Below, piece after piece: positions 49,086 through 57,795 of a stretch of DNA of 64,000 nucleotides; the first letter of the stretch is position 1; each line of letters opens with the position of its first letter. Location: the NCBI RefSeq assembly GCF_014636095.1, contig NZ_BMDV01000002.1, positions 525,079 to 589,078 of the forward strand, read 5' to 3'. The translations under genes and the position numbers were made by a program. Below the pieces are notes generated by a model. The model was not told the DNA's origin. It did not search any database and worked only from the letters and a program-made list of their open reading frames with translations. Source of the DNA: Acinetobacter modestus. GTDB taxonomy: Bacteria > Pseudomonadota > Gammaproteobacteria > Pseudomonadales > Moraxellaceae.

Positions 49086-50234
49086 ATGTCGAATAATGAA
49101 GTATTTCAAGATGCATACAATCAAATGCAAGAAGCACTTAAAAACGGCAAATTGCGTCGATATGCTAATAATCAGTTTAGTCGCAATGAATCGCAACGAA
49201 ATAAGGAGTTTAATCGCGATTTTAAACGACCAGCTCCAAAGTTTCTAACCACTAATGATATTGATGATGTTAAGAACTATGATGCAGGACAAATCCTAAG
49301 ACTGACCCTTGGTAATCAAGGTGGCATCATTGAGTTGGATACTCAGGATTTACGTGCATTTAAGCAGAATATTGAATTTATTGAATCCCTATATAAAAAG
49401 AAGGGTAAAAAAGGTGTTGTTAGTAAAGGAATCACAGCCAAGCAAATTATTGATGCTAGTCATCCTGATGATGTAGATCGTGCAAATAAACAGATTTATA
49501 TAGCTGCGCCATTAAGTCAAAAAAATGGTGTAGTTCATTTTTTAACAAATGCTGGTCCACAAAGCAAAGTTCAAAATCATCATGTGCATGTTGAATTTCT
49601 TGCGTTTCAAAATTTAAAAAACACAATAGGATATACAGCACAAAATGCCAAAAACTTACTTAATTTTGGTCGATTAAAATTTGAATGTGATTGTGAGCGA
49701 CATGATTTTTTTGGATATCGCTATATTGCAACGATTGGTGGTTATGGCTATGGTCGACCAGAACATGGCTATCCCAAAATCCGTAACGAGCTTTTAGTTG
49801 GCGTTGCATGTAAGCATGTATTGCGTGTAATGGACTATATTCGCTCACCAATGGGTATTGCTTATATATCAAAACAAATAGAAAAGGCGCGAATTAAGAA
49901 AACAACAAAACAAGATGAAGAACGTCAATATTCAACCGATGTACAGATTCAAGATCAGCTTGATCAACAAGGTAGCCCTCGAACAATCAAAGCAGATCAT
50001 GCTGCTGCTGAGCGGCGAATGATGCGTAAATCACAAGAGATGGCAAAAAAACATTGGGCTAAGGATTTAAAAGAACTCAAAAAACTCACTGATAAATTAT
50101 CTGATGTTACTGATATGCAATCCAAGCAGTTACAAGCAAGGCAGCAAGCTTTAGGAAAAGGGTTATCTGAACAAGAACTTGTAGCAGTAGAGGCATACAT
50201 TACAAACATGATGGCTCAACGAGGTAAAAACTAA
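49086..50234 (+). CDS. Late protein with SWIM-like zinc motif
   Basis: A 382-residue protein. Residues about 200-245 hold Cys-x-Cys (ECDCERH) and, about 45 residues later, Cys-x-His (ACKHVLRV), the CxC-xn-CxH spacing of SWIM zinc domains, which bind DNA or protein. The N-terminus is basic and the C-terminal 100 residues form a charged coiled coil. Head or tail assembly proteins rarely carry this motif, so it may be an internal, DNA-associated virion protein. It overlaps the next start by one base. Confidence 0.5.
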   Translation: MSNNEVFQDAYNQMQEALKNGKLRRYANNQFSRNESQRNKEFNRDFKRPAPKFLTTNDIDDVKNYDAGQILRLTLGNQGGIIELDTQDLRAFKQNIEFIESLYKKKGKKGVVSKGITAKQIIDASHPDDVDRANKQIYIAAPLSQKNGVVHFLTNAGPQSKVQNHHVHVEFLAFQNLKNTIGYTAQNAKNLLNFGRLKFECDCERHDFFGYRYIATIGGYGYGRPEHGYPKIRNELLVGVACKHVLRVMDYIRSPMGIAYISKQIEKARIKKTTKQDEERQYSTDVQIQDQLDQQGSPRTIKADHAAAERRMMRKSQEMAKKHWAKDLKELKKLTDKLSDVTDMQSKQLQARQQALGKGLSEQELVAVEAYITNMMAQRGKN

Positions 50235-51106
50235 TGCTAAATAGTGCAGTCAATCGAGTAGCAAATGGCCGTCATTTAGCTGCAAGACGTGTTGTCATGA
50301 ATACGCTAGGGAGTATTCCAAGCCAAGTATGGCGTAAGCGAATTGTGTATAGCAATCCAGCAGATGCTGGTCTACCTGTAGATCCGCTTTCATTCGAAGC
50401 GAATGCCTTATCAATCCAAGATGAACCCAATTATGAATATGATCATTTAGGTTTTGCCTATGTTCTTGCAGACAAGTTTAACGGGGGGATGATTCATAAA
50501 AATAACAGTATGAATAACCCAAGTGATTTGACCTTAATTGTTCAAATTGCTGCTTACAATGCTGATTTAGATACTTTGACAGAGCAGATTAATGAGATAC
50601 CAGATACGCAATTTCAAGAGGGTGATTTGCTGGCTTTGATGATCTATGAAGGATTCATTGTATGGTTTGAAATCGTTGGAATTACTGGGCAAACCTTGAT
50701 GTCAGACTTTGGTAAAAAGTATGTTTTAAACCGCCGTGATGAGTTAGGTATTGATCCGATTCAGAGCGAAGTAGAGTTAAGGGTGGCCATCAAAGTGTTA
50801 AGAGATCTAATAGAGTTCAGACGAGGCGAAGTTTTTAACACAGGAATTAGCTTTACTGACAAAGAAAATAATCAAAGTCTTGAACTTACTGATGATATGC
50901 AGATCACAGCTCAAGTGAAATCAAATGCTGGTCAACTGATTGCTACGTTGGATGTTCAAAAAGATAGTGATCAAATCGGGCGTGTTTGGGTGGAATCAAT
51001 AGCAGATAGTAGCCAATGGCCGTTAGATTATGCCCAGTTAGAAGTCACAATTAAGCAAAATGATGTCGTCATAGGCGAACATATATTGCCTTTCAAAGTG
51101 GTGTAA
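50234..51106 (+). CDS. Virion structural protein, 290 aa
   Basis: A 290-residue soluble protein, beta-rich, with a basic start (RVANGRHLAARRVVMNTLG) and a C-terminal Ig-like portion (ITAQVKSNAGQLIATLDVQ). It lies before the long fibre gene, two bases from its start. A baseplate-fibre connector is plausible. No family is recognised. Confidence 0.45.
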   Translation: MLNSAVNRVANGRHLAARRVVMNTLGSIPSQVWRKRIVYSNPADAGLPVDPLSFEANALSIQDEPNYEYDHLGFAYVLADKFNGGMIHKNNSMNNPSDLTLIVQIAAYNADLDTLTEQINEIPDTQFQEGDLLALMIYEGFIVWFEIVGITGQTLMSDFGKKYVLNRRDELGIDPIQSEVELRVAIKVLRDLIEFRRGEVFNTGISFTDKENNQSLELTDDMQITAQVKSNAGQLIATLDVQKDSDQIGRVWVESIADSSQWPLDYAQLEVTIKQNDVVIGEHILPFKVV

Positions 51107-51108
51107 CC

Positions 51109-52341
51109 ATGAAAACAGCAGCTCATATTAATTTATCTGGTGATCGTCCGAATCGTTGGGGGGCAGTGAAAGGCAATTTATCTGATCAGACAGATTTAAA
51201 GGAAGCCTTACAAGGCAAAACAGGTCAAGAAGAAACAACTGCATTAGCTGAAAACTTAAATCAAGTACAAGCTTTGGCTCAAACGAACGAGCTAAAAATT
51301 GGTACAAAAGCAGATCAAATTGATTTAGAAACGACACAAGTTCAAATTGAAAATAATCGTTTAGCTATACTCACGAAAGCTGATATTCAAGCTTTAGCGT
51401 TACTGACTCAATTAGTTGATACAAAAGCAGATCAAGCATATGTTAATCAGCAGATTGCTGATCTAGTTGGGTCAGCTCCAGAAGCTTTAAACACAGTTTA
51501 CGAGCTTGCAGCTGCTATACAAAATAATCAAAGCATAATTGATACACTCAATCTATCAGTAGCGAATCGCATTCGATTTGATATTGCGACGCAAGCGCTA
51601 ACTGAACTTCAAAAGCAAAATGCGCGTACAAATATTGGTGCAGAAAAGCTTGGGACAGCTCAGGAACTGGTTAGTCAAATCACAGCACAAAGCTTAGGCG
51701 CAGCTACAGCTGCCCAAGGTTCAAAAGCTGATAGTGCTTTACAGAGTGCAGATGTCGCAACAGTCGCATTAACAGGGCTATTTTCCAGCTTAGCAAGTCA
51801 AAACAAAATCTTTGATGTGATATTCAATACTTACGCCTTAGGTTCGAATGCTGAAATATCTGCTTCGGATACGCTTGGGCAAATGCTTGGAAAAATCCAA
51901 GCACAAATTAAGAATATAGGGAATGGAAGCAGTGGTTTTAATTGGGTCAATGCGGATCAAATATCTGGACTCACTTTGACGGCACCGGTTCAGCACAGAT
52001 CATTAAAATTTGCAAAAAAAGATGGGATGCTTTGGATTTGTGGCTGCTTATATGTTTCAGGTACAACGCAGCCATCAACTAAGTTTTTCAATATTTCAAA
52101 TGCTGGCTATATGGTTGAACAACACTTGACTAATATTTTTGGAGCTGAGTCACAAGTTGCAGTATGCAACGCTAATATTTATTGGAGTAATCCAGGTAAT
52201 GCTCCTACTAACACAAATTCATTGGCAATGTTCTATGTGTTAAATACTGACTTATATTTAAAGCTGCCCGTTACATTTAATTCATTTGGTGGATGGATTG
52301 CATTTAATCCAACCCCAATTGGGCGTTTAGTTAATCCTTAA
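51109..52341 (+). CDS. Long tail fibre protein
   Basis: A 410-residue fibre. The N-terminus (NLSGDRPNRWGAVKGNLSDQTDL) is an attachment block seen in many tail fibres. The middle repeats ALNTVYELAAAIQNNQS-type helices and A/L/Q-rich coiled coils. The C-terminal 130 residues (QHRSLKFAKKDGMLWICGCLY and on) form a beta-rich receptor-binding tip. It probably determines host range together with the fibre at 47834. The next gene has its own promoter. Confidence 0.7.
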   Translation: MKTAAHINLSGDRPNRWGAVKGNLSDQTDLKEALQGKTGQEETTALAENLNQVQALAQTNELKIGTKADQIDLETTQVQIENNRLAILTKADIQALALLTQLVDTKADQAYVNQQIADLVGSAPEALNTVYELAAAIQNNQSIIDTLNLSVANRIRFDIATQALTELQKQNARTNIGAEKLGTAQELVSQITAQSLGAATAAQGSKADSALQSADVATVALTGLFSSLASQNKIFDVIFNTYALGSNAEISASDTLGQMLGKIQAQIKNIGNGSSGFNWVNADQISGLTLTAPVQHRSLKFAKKDGMLWICGCLYVSGTTQPSTKFFNISNAGYMVEQHLTNIFGAESQVAVCNANIYWSNPGNAPTNTNSLAMFYVLNTDLYLKLPVTFNSFGGWIAFNPTPIGRLVNP

Positions 52342-52348
52342 TAGTGTT

Positions 52349-52389
52349 TCGGAACTGATAAGAATAAAATTAGATTTTTCTTTGAAAAT
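52349..52389 (+). promoter_or_regulatory. Late promoter element 8, variant
   Basis: TCGGAAC at 52349 differs by one base from the consensus; GAAAAT is at 52384, start codon at 52423, 74 bases from the first base. Only a short TCAAA/TTTGA hairpin follows. Confidence 0.4.
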
Positions 52390-52422
52390 ATCCATATCAA
52401 ATCGTTTGAAGTAATAAAGACA

Positions 52423-52725
52423 ATGACCTATTTAGTTTTCAATGAAACAGGGAAAAGTACAGGTGATAAGGAAATGGTTGGACAATGTACGTCAGCCATT
52501 TTTAATTACCAGGTGCTTGGTGCTGGTGCAGTGGTTGATTTTTTCGGTAGTAATCATCCTAGTCCAAGTATTGATAATGAGGAACACTGGTCCCCAATAG
52601 TAACAATTACCGCAGGTGTTCCAGATACGGAACCTTTTCGGCAACATGCGTGGGATAAATTGCGATTTGTCGTCATGGCTGGTACCGATGTAGAAATTTA
52701 TGTTTCTAGTGGTGTGTCTGGATAA
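52423..52725 (+). CDS. Small late protein after the fibre gene, 100 aa
   Basis: A 100-residue protein with an acidic, strand-rich fold (VVDFFGSNHPSPSID, VTITAGVPDTEPFR) ending VEIYVSSGVSG. It has its own promoter-like element and terminator, so it is expressed as a single-gene unit. A decoration protein or receptor-binding accessory is possible. No family is recognised. Confidence 0.45.
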   Translation: MTYLVFNETGKSTGDKEMVGQCTSAIFNYQVLGAGAVVDFFGSNHPSPSIDNEEHWSPIVTITAGVPDTEPFRQHAWDKLRFVVMAGTDVEIYVSSGVSG

Positions 52726-52747
52726 TCAACAAATTACTACTTATATG

Positions 52748-52776
52748 AGTCCATCAATCATGATGGACTTTTTTTA
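52748..52776 (+). terminator. Terminator after the small fibre-linked gene
   Basis: AGTCCATCA and TGATGGACT are perfect 9-base arms followed by seven T. Confidence 0.9.
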
Positions 52777-52800
52777 TTTTTATCATTTCTTAATTTGCTA

Positions 52801-52840
52801 TTGGAACTCCATAAATTCGACATTTTTCAACATGCGAAAT
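52801..52840 (+). promoter_or_regulatory. Late promoter element 9 (capsid unit)
   Basis: TTGGAAC at 52801, CGAAAT at 52835, start codon at 52883, 82 bases from the first T. Confidence 0.5.
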
Positions 52841-52880
52841 TAGGTTATCAATTTTCAAAAACCTATTTCAAAGGTGAAAA
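52841..52880 (+). promoter_or_regulatory. Two overlapping stem-loops before the capsid gene
   Basis: TAGGTT pairs with AACCTA (52841/52860). Alternatively TTTTC plus ACCT pair with AGGT plus GAAAA (52852-52880), which covers AAGGTG, the ribosome site of ATG 52883. The two folds exclude each other. Confidence 0.4.
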
Positions 52881-52882
52881 AA

Positions 52883-54646
52883 ATGTCAGTTTTATCTGAT
52901 CCTCAAAGTGCACTTTATCAAGCGCAATTAGCAGCTACTACACAATGCCAAAACTATTTTTATAAAAATGGTGAAGCTGGTTTTGACAGTGTGAATCATA
53001 TGGCTGAGACTCGACCAACTGCATTAAATGAAATTTTAAATATTGTTGGCTTTGATAGTGCAGCAGATGTTGATAATGCGATTAAAGTTGGACTCTCACA
53101 ATATCAATATTGTCATGGTGGTGATTTACCACATGCATCCGTGTTGGCCACTGCTTTAGATGCTGGTTTATGCATGGCAAAAAAAGTAAGCGGTTTTACT
53201 GGTACACATAAACAAAATCTTGAACAATTAGAATCAGGATTCGATGATGTAAGTAATACACATCATGAGTCTGTCAGTATTGTGCCAGCTATGACCGTTG
53301 CAACGATTGCAACGTTAATTGCCTTTGCTTCTCCCATTATTGCCTATATTCCGAATAGCAATGGTTCGAATGAAGTGCCGATTGTTGCAGCGCGATTTAC
53401 TACTGATCGTGCTTTTGGTGCGATGGCAAAAGGTGAGTATTTGGATGGTGTAAATGCATCTAAACCATACTCTGAAGGTCGTTTCCGTTTTGTGTTGGAT
53501 AATGGTGGTGCAGGTACAACCTATTCAACAACTGCACGTACAAAATATGCGAATTATGCAGATAAAACACCAGACGTAAATGCACCATTATTACCTTTTA
53601 TCGGTGGCAGTATCTCGATTCGCATCAACGGGAAAGAAGTTGCGCACACACGTAACCGCAGTAAGTCGAAATTGGCTGGTCAAATTTCTGCAATTACTGA
53701 GAAATCAGCAAAAATCGCAGGTGCTGAATATAGCGTGACTGCAAGTACAATTAACTTGGATGACAGCACAATCTCAGTAACCTTCAACCAAGCATTGCCG
53801 AATGGTGTAAAAGCGGAAGTGTTCTTGGTCGCTGATTATGAAGCGAAAGACGTAAATAATAAGTTTAAGCTTGATCCTGTTGGTATCAGTATTTCGCCTG
53901 AATATGAAACGATGGTGAGTTCACCAATTGTCACTCAAATCCATGCATCAAAATTATTAGTGAATCAGATCACTAATGAGTTGAATATCGGCTTTGTTGG
54001 AACCGCATTGTCATTAATGCAAGGCAAAATTTATCTTGAGCAAACAGTGCGACTACTTGGCGAAGGCAAAGAACGTGCACAATACAATGATCGTGAATTT
54101 ACGTTCGATGCAAGCCGTGGTGTTGCTGGTAATTTAGCTGCTGCATATAACACTTCGGGGGACTTGTTTGGCGAGCTAATGAAGTATATTGAAGCTGCAA
54201 AAATTGGGATTGTACAAGATTCAGGTGGTGCAACCGTAGGCTTTGATTTGTACGTCGGTGATAGTGCAAAAGTGTTCTTTGCTCAATTATCGGCTGACAA
54301 AATGCCAGTCAAAACAGGTGCCACGGCTGGTCATGGTCAAATCGTGCGAATTGGTACTTTAGCTGATGGTACCAACGTTTATCATTTGCCAACCTCTGCT
54401 GGTGTTCTGGTTGAATCTGATCAAACTTTTGAGATGGAGTTAGTTGGTCGTGGCAGTGAACCTGTACGCAATCCGCTTGTCGGCTTCATTGAAATGCCAT
54501 TAACCGTGAGTGAGGCAACGCCTGATCCGCGTGAAAGCTTACTTGCTTTGATCGGTTCTCAAGCTGCTGAATTAAATCCACTCGACCGTTATGCAGATCA
54601 GTTTGCATTACTCAAAGCAATCAATATGCCACGATTAAAAAGTTAA
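52883..54646 (+). CDS. Major capsid protein candidate
   Basis: A 587-residue protein, the best capsid candidate by size and its own strong unit. It contains long beta stretches (GGSISIRINGKEVAHTRNRS), many Ala/Gly/Asn, conserved-looking EMELVGRGSEPVRNPLVGFIEMP near the end and an Ala-rich N-terminal region that may be a scaffold part. ATG 52883 has AAGGTG 6 bases upstream; GTG 52874 lies within that site. A long perfect hairpin follows. The assignment rests on size and context, so it is not certain. Confidence 0.6.
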   Translation: MSVLSDPQSALYQAQLAATTQCQNYFYKNGEAGFDSVNHMAETRPTALNEILNIVGFDSAADVDNAIKVGLSQYQYCHGGDLPHASVLATALDAGLCMAKKVSGFTGTHKQNLEQLESGFDDVSNTHHESVSIVPAMTVATIATLIAFASPIIAYIPNSNGSNEVPIVAARFTTDRAFGAMAKGEYLDGVNASKPYSEGRFRFVLDNGGAGTTYSTTARTKYANYADKTPDVNAPLLPFIGGSISIRINGKEVAHTRNRSKSKLAGQISAITEKSAKIAGAEYSVTASTINLDDSTISVTFNQALPNGVKAEVFLVADYEAKDVNNKFKLDPVGISISPEYETMVSSPIVTQIHASKLLVNQITNELNIGFVGTALSLMQGKIYLEQTVRLLGEGKERAQYNDREFTFDASRGVAGNLAAAYNTSGDLFGELMKYIEAAKIGIVQDSGGATVGFDLYVGDSAKVFFAQLSADKMPVKTGATAGHGQIVRIGTLADGTNVYHLPTSAGVLVESDQTFEMELVGRGSEPVRNPLVGFIEMPLTVSEATPDPRESLLALIGSQAAELNPLDRYADQFALLKAINMPRLKS

Positions 54647-54654
54647 TCGTATAT

Positions 54655-54682
54655 GACAAAGGCGCTTAAGTGCGCCTTTGTC
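54655..54682 (+). terminator. Perfect 11-base hairpin after the capsid gene
   Basis: GACAAAGGCGC and GCGCCTTTGTC pair perfectly around a 6-base loop. The following T run is short, so it may work mainly as an RNA stabiliser or partial terminator. Confidence 0.55.
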
Positions 54683-54718
54683 ATTTCTATCTAATTTATA
54701 ACAAAATGGTGAAATACG

Positions 54719-55294
54719 ATGGCTGATGTAAATGAAGTAAAACCAAAACAACGTAGTCAAAAACCAAAAGCAGTTGAACCAGTTCAACAGGTTGCTAATC
54801 AAAATACATCTAATGGAGAAAATACTCCAAAAGACACTGATATTGATGTGAAAGACAATGCAGCTAAAACGGAAGACGCAAATTCTAATAGTGAAGCTGC
54901 AAAAGCAGAAACATCATCTTCACAGGCTGAAATTCAGCAAGTAGAGCAAAAAAAAGAAGCTGGTGAAAGTTCAGACGCAAATGCTTCCGAATTAAATCAA
55001 GATCCTAATAAAGATGCTACGCCGTCTACTGAATCTGATCCAAAGCCTAACAACGAAAATATTGTTGTAGAAAAAGCAGCCACTCCAGAATTAACTGAAC
55101 CTAAAGGATTGGTTATCGAAGTTAAAAACAGTGGTGTCAAATCGGTTTATGAACCGCTTACAAAGACATCAATTAATGCAGGTCAGACGGTTCAAATTGC
55201 CTGTGCAAATTTAATGGTAAAGCAGGGTGTGCTTAATAACATTAAGCAATTTAAAGACCTTGGCAAAAACTTAGAGGTTTTAAGCAATGACTGA
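54719..55294 (+). CDS. Acidic disordered protein with C-terminal fold
   Basis: A 191-residue protein. About residues 1-125 are rich in Asn, Glu, Lys, Ala and Pro and should be disordered. The last 60 residues form a domain (GLVIEVKNSGVKSVYEPL, IACANLMVKQGVLNNIKQF). The layout is that of scaffold or head-accessory proteins next to capsid genes. It overlaps the next start by 8 bases. Confidence 0.5.
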   Translation: MADVNEVKPKQRSQKPKAVEPVQQVANQNTSNGENTPKDTDIDVKDNAAKTEDANSNSEAAKAETSSSQAEIQQVEQKKEAGESSDANASELNQDPNKDATPSTESDPKPNNENIVVEKAATPELTEPKGLVIEVKNSGVKSVYEPLTKTSINAGQTVQIACANLMVKQGVLNNIKQFKDLGKNLEVLSND

Positions 55295-55553
55295 GTTCAA
55301 TGGAACAAATCCGCTTCTTGATGCGTTAGGTGATCAGCCTACAATTCGAGATGTCACAATCAACAACAATACCAGCTTCAAAATCGTTGAGCCGTTGACT
55401 GGTTTACAGATTCAAACTGAGACTATTGTTCGGGTGCATGGTGAAGTTGCATTTCAGCAAATTCAAAACAATATTGTCCAGCTCAATGAACTTAAACAAG
55501 AAGAAGCAGTCACGAGCACAGACGTTATTGTGAATGAGGAAACTGCTCAATAG
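55287..55553 (+). CDS. Small head-region protein ending at an amber codon
   Basis: An 88-residue protein (MTEFNGTNPLLDALGDQPTI and on), with VEPLTGLQIQTETIVRVHG in the middle, related in style to the C-terminal domain of the preceding gene. It ends CAA TAG ACA, and the same reading frame continues without another stop for 177 codons. Read-through would fuse it to the gene at 55557. Confidence 0.5.
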   Translation: MTEFNGTNPLLDALGDQPTIRDVTINNNTSFKIVEPLTGLQIQTETIVRVHGEVAFQQIQNNIVQLNELKQEEAVTSTDVIVNEETAQ

Positions 55554-55556
55554 ACA

Positions 55557-56087
55557 TTGACCAACTGCGCGATTTCAAATGGTGTGCTGAGCTATACGGG
55601 AGGCTTAGCACTTGAAGAAGGGAATACGTCTGCTGAACTGTTACCTTCTCTATTTGCAACAAAGCCTTTTAATGCTGGTGAGGAATTACAATTTACTGTA
55701 AATCCAAATACGACAAAGAAATTACTGATTGCATTTGATTTAGGTCCGAAAATCGGTGAGTTTAGTGATGGATCTGCTGTTGTAAAAGAGCGCCCTGATA
55801 TTCAGAGAATTCAGTTGTTTAGTGGCCGATCTGCACCACAAGGCAATATTGATACAACAGCTTTAACAAGTAGTTATATTGTTGGAATGAAATTGCTCAC
55901 TGATAAGCAGGCATTGCTCACAATCAAAGATGCTAGTACAGAACAAGAATTGGCTAGTTTAATTGTTGAAGCACCAAATTTCTGGGCTGGACATTTTACC
56001 CGAATTTGGATTTATGCAGAACTTGAAAACATTGAATCTGTATTTAGTTTACCTTTTGCGGTTCCGAATTCGAATTCTGGAAAATAA
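55557..56087 (+). CDS. Head-region protein starting at TTG after an in-frame amber
   Basis: A 176-residue beta-rich protein (LSYTGGLALEEGNTSAELLP, LLIAFDLGPKIGEF). It has no ATG or GTG near its start; TTG 55557 is the only start codon, and the nearest GAGGA is 16 bases away. Its frame equals that of the 88-residue gene, with a single TAG between. It is either started at TTG, fused by amber read-through, or the two are one gene with a recent nonsense change. Confidence 0.5.
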   Translation: MTNCAISNGVLSYTGGLALEEGNTSAELLPSLFATKPFNAGEELQFTVNPNTTKKLLIAFDLGPKIGEFSDGSAVVKERPDIQRIQLFSGRSAPQGNIDTTALTSSYIVGMKLLTDKQALLTIKDASTEQELASLIVEAPNFWAGHFTRIWIYAELENIESVFSLPFAVPNSNSGK

Positions 56088-56102
56088 CATTCTGCGAAAT
56101 TG

Positions 56103-56129
56103 AAAACTCTGCTTATGCAGAGTTTTTTA
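56103..56129 (+). terminator. Terminator before the sheath unit
   Basis: AAAACTCTGC and GCAGAGTTTT are perfect arms with a 4-base loop followed by T. It abuts the next late-promoter element. Confidence 0.9.
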
Positions 56130-56170
56130 TTGGAACATTCAAAAATCTGAATTTTGGCAAAGCGCAAAAT
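56130..56170 (+). promoter_or_regulatory. Late promoter element 10 (sheath unit)
   Basis: TTGGAAC at 56130, CAAAAT at 56165, start codon GTG at 56201, 71 bases from the first T. Confidence 0.6.
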
Positions 56171-56190
56171 AACTAAAACGTTTAGCCAAA
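56153..56190 (+). promoter_or_regulatory. Stem-loop before the sheath gene
   Basis: TTTGGC at 56153 pairs with GCCAAA at 56185. AAAGG, the ribosome site of GTG 56201, begins inside the 3' arm. The 5' arm lies upstream of the -10-like box. Confidence 0.4.
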
Positions 56191-56200
56191 GGCAAACAAA

Positions 56201-56488
56201 GTGAACACAACAAAGATATTAGGTGAGGCTGTTGGCATACAAAGCCAAGGCACAGTAGATAAGACCGAAACACAAACTAAAGAAGGGCTAACCTCAGCCT
56301 TAATTGTTGGTCGATTTAAGCGTGGTCGAGTAGATAAGCCAATGACCATCCATCAAGGTAATATTCGCGGTCAATTGGGCTATGAGCCAACAAATATTGA
56401 TTATCAAGCTGTACAGGATTGCTTAGATACTGGTGTGCCAAGTATCCAAGTTTTACGTGTCGGGCCAACTTTAGATATGCCAGGTTAA
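56201..56488 (+). CDS. Tail sheath protein, N-terminal part
   Basis: A 95-residue product that looks like the first domain of a contractile sheath subunit: SALIVGRFKRGRVDKPMTIH, GQLGYEP and VQDCLDTGVPSIQVLRVG, the region that forms the extended arm linking neighbouring subunits. It stops with TAA and the remainder follows in another frame 10 bases later. Either the sheath is made as two chains or one gene has split. The start is GTG with AAAGG upstream. Confidence 0.6.
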   Translation: MNTTKILGEAVGIQSQGTVDKTETQTKEGLTSALIVGRFKRGRVDKPMTIHQGNIRGQLGYEPTNIDYQAVQDCLDTGVPSIQVLRVGPTLDMPG

Positions 56489-56498
56489 TGGAGCCATT

Positions 56499-57782
56499 AT
56501 GACAAATTTAAAATTAACCAGTAATGGAGCTTTGATACTGGGTGGCAATGGCGCTGCGGTATTAAGCTTGTTTTTTGATACCTATAGTTATCTAAAAGAT
56601 ACAGATATTGAAGTCGCATTTTTTAGTAAAGTCACTACGCCGACTTCACTATTAGACATCACCATGCGTTTGCGAATCATCGATTCAACCACTGGTGATG
56701 AAGTGATTAAAATTCAGGGTGTCGTTGATGGGGATCCTGAAAATCCAGCAACGATTATTGCGGTTGCAGACGCTACTGAACAATTTGAACAATTTGAATT
56801 GCATATCAATGATGCTTTAAGTGCAATTTTATTGAGTAGTGCATTCAATCCAGTGAATAGTTTAGGACGTAAGACTGAGATTCTATCGTTACCAGATGAA
56901 GAACCAGACACTTTTAACGCTGATCAAACTTATACACTGATTACCAATTTAGTGGATAAGCCAGCTTATTTAGCATTGCCAACTGTCATTGAAATAGATG
57001 TATACGTGGCCTTATTACGTGTGGCTGAAAAATTAAATATTCCACTCGATGTTGAGGTTGACTCAACTATGACAGCGGAACAAGTCGCTCTATTTGCTGA
57101 AAGTTTAGATGCCCAAACACATCAAGTTCAATTGATTTGGTCGCCGAATATATGCCGTCCACGAGATGCCATTTCATTACGGGGACGTAAAATTCCAGCT
57201 CGGTACATTGGTCAATACATTGGTGACAAGCTGCTGCGTAATGCTCGAACGAATGCTCAAGGTTTTGCACCTATTCATTATGCCGTCGCTTGGAAAGACT
57301 ATCCTTTTAAGAAAAAGGCTTTAGAGCTTCGTCCAGATGTTGTCCTCGATGAACCAACTTTGGAAATGCTTGCTCAAGCAAAAGTGAATGTCGTTCGTCC
57401 AATTAAGTTTGAGCGTGTCTTGTATGTCTTAAGTGATGTGCTTACTCAGCGTCAAAGTAAAAATAGTGCATTGCGCTTGGTGAATGCTGCTGAAATTGCT
57501 ATGCGCACCAAAAATGATGTTGTCGACATTCTAAAGAATCATATGTTGAAACCAACTGAAGATTATTTAGATAAAGCGAGTAAGGAAATAGACAAATATT
57601 TGTCTGACGCTGCGACTTCGGGCTGGTTAAAACCTGCTGAAGATTTGGATGGAAAACCTTTCGCATTCAGCTTAATTCCTGACAAAGATTATCCATTTGA
57701 ACGAGTTCGTTTGTATTTGGCACGCCGTCCAGAAGGCGCGACCCGTGCTGTGATCTTTGATGAAGATGTATTAGTTAAATAA
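56499..57782 (+). CDS. Tail sheath protein, main part
   Basis: A 427-residue sheath body. TNLVDKPAYLALPT, IWSPNICRPRDAISLRGRKIP, then ARYIGQYIGDKLLRNAR and the C-terminal RVRLYLARRPEGATRAVIFDEDVL match contractile sheath subunits; the last block forms the inner domain that contracts. ATG 56499 has its own GGAG site 5 bases upstream, so it is translated independently. Together with the preceding gene it makes up one normal sheath. Confidence 0.7.
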   Translation: MTNLKLTSNGALILGGNGAAVLSLFFDTYSYLKDTDIEVAFFSKVTTPTSLLDITMRLRIIDSTTGDEVIKIQGVVDGDPENPATIIAVADATEQFEQFELHINDALSAILLSSAFNPVNSLGRKTEILSLPDEEPDTFNADQTYTLITNLVDKPAYLALPTVIEIDVYVALLRVAEKLNIPLDVEVDSTMTAEQVALFAESLDAQTHQVQLIWSPNICRPRDAISLRGRKIPARYIGQYIGDKLLRNARTNAQGFAPIHYAVAWKDYPFKKKALELRPDVVLDEPTLEMLAQAKVNVVRPIKFERVLYVLSDVLTQRQSKNSALRLVNAAEIAMRTKNDVVDILKNHMLKPTEDYLDKASKEIDKYLSDAATSGWLKPAEDLDGKPFAFSLIPDKDYPFERVRLYLARRPEGATRAVIFDEDVLVK

Positions 57783-57795
57783 ATAGGTGATAACA

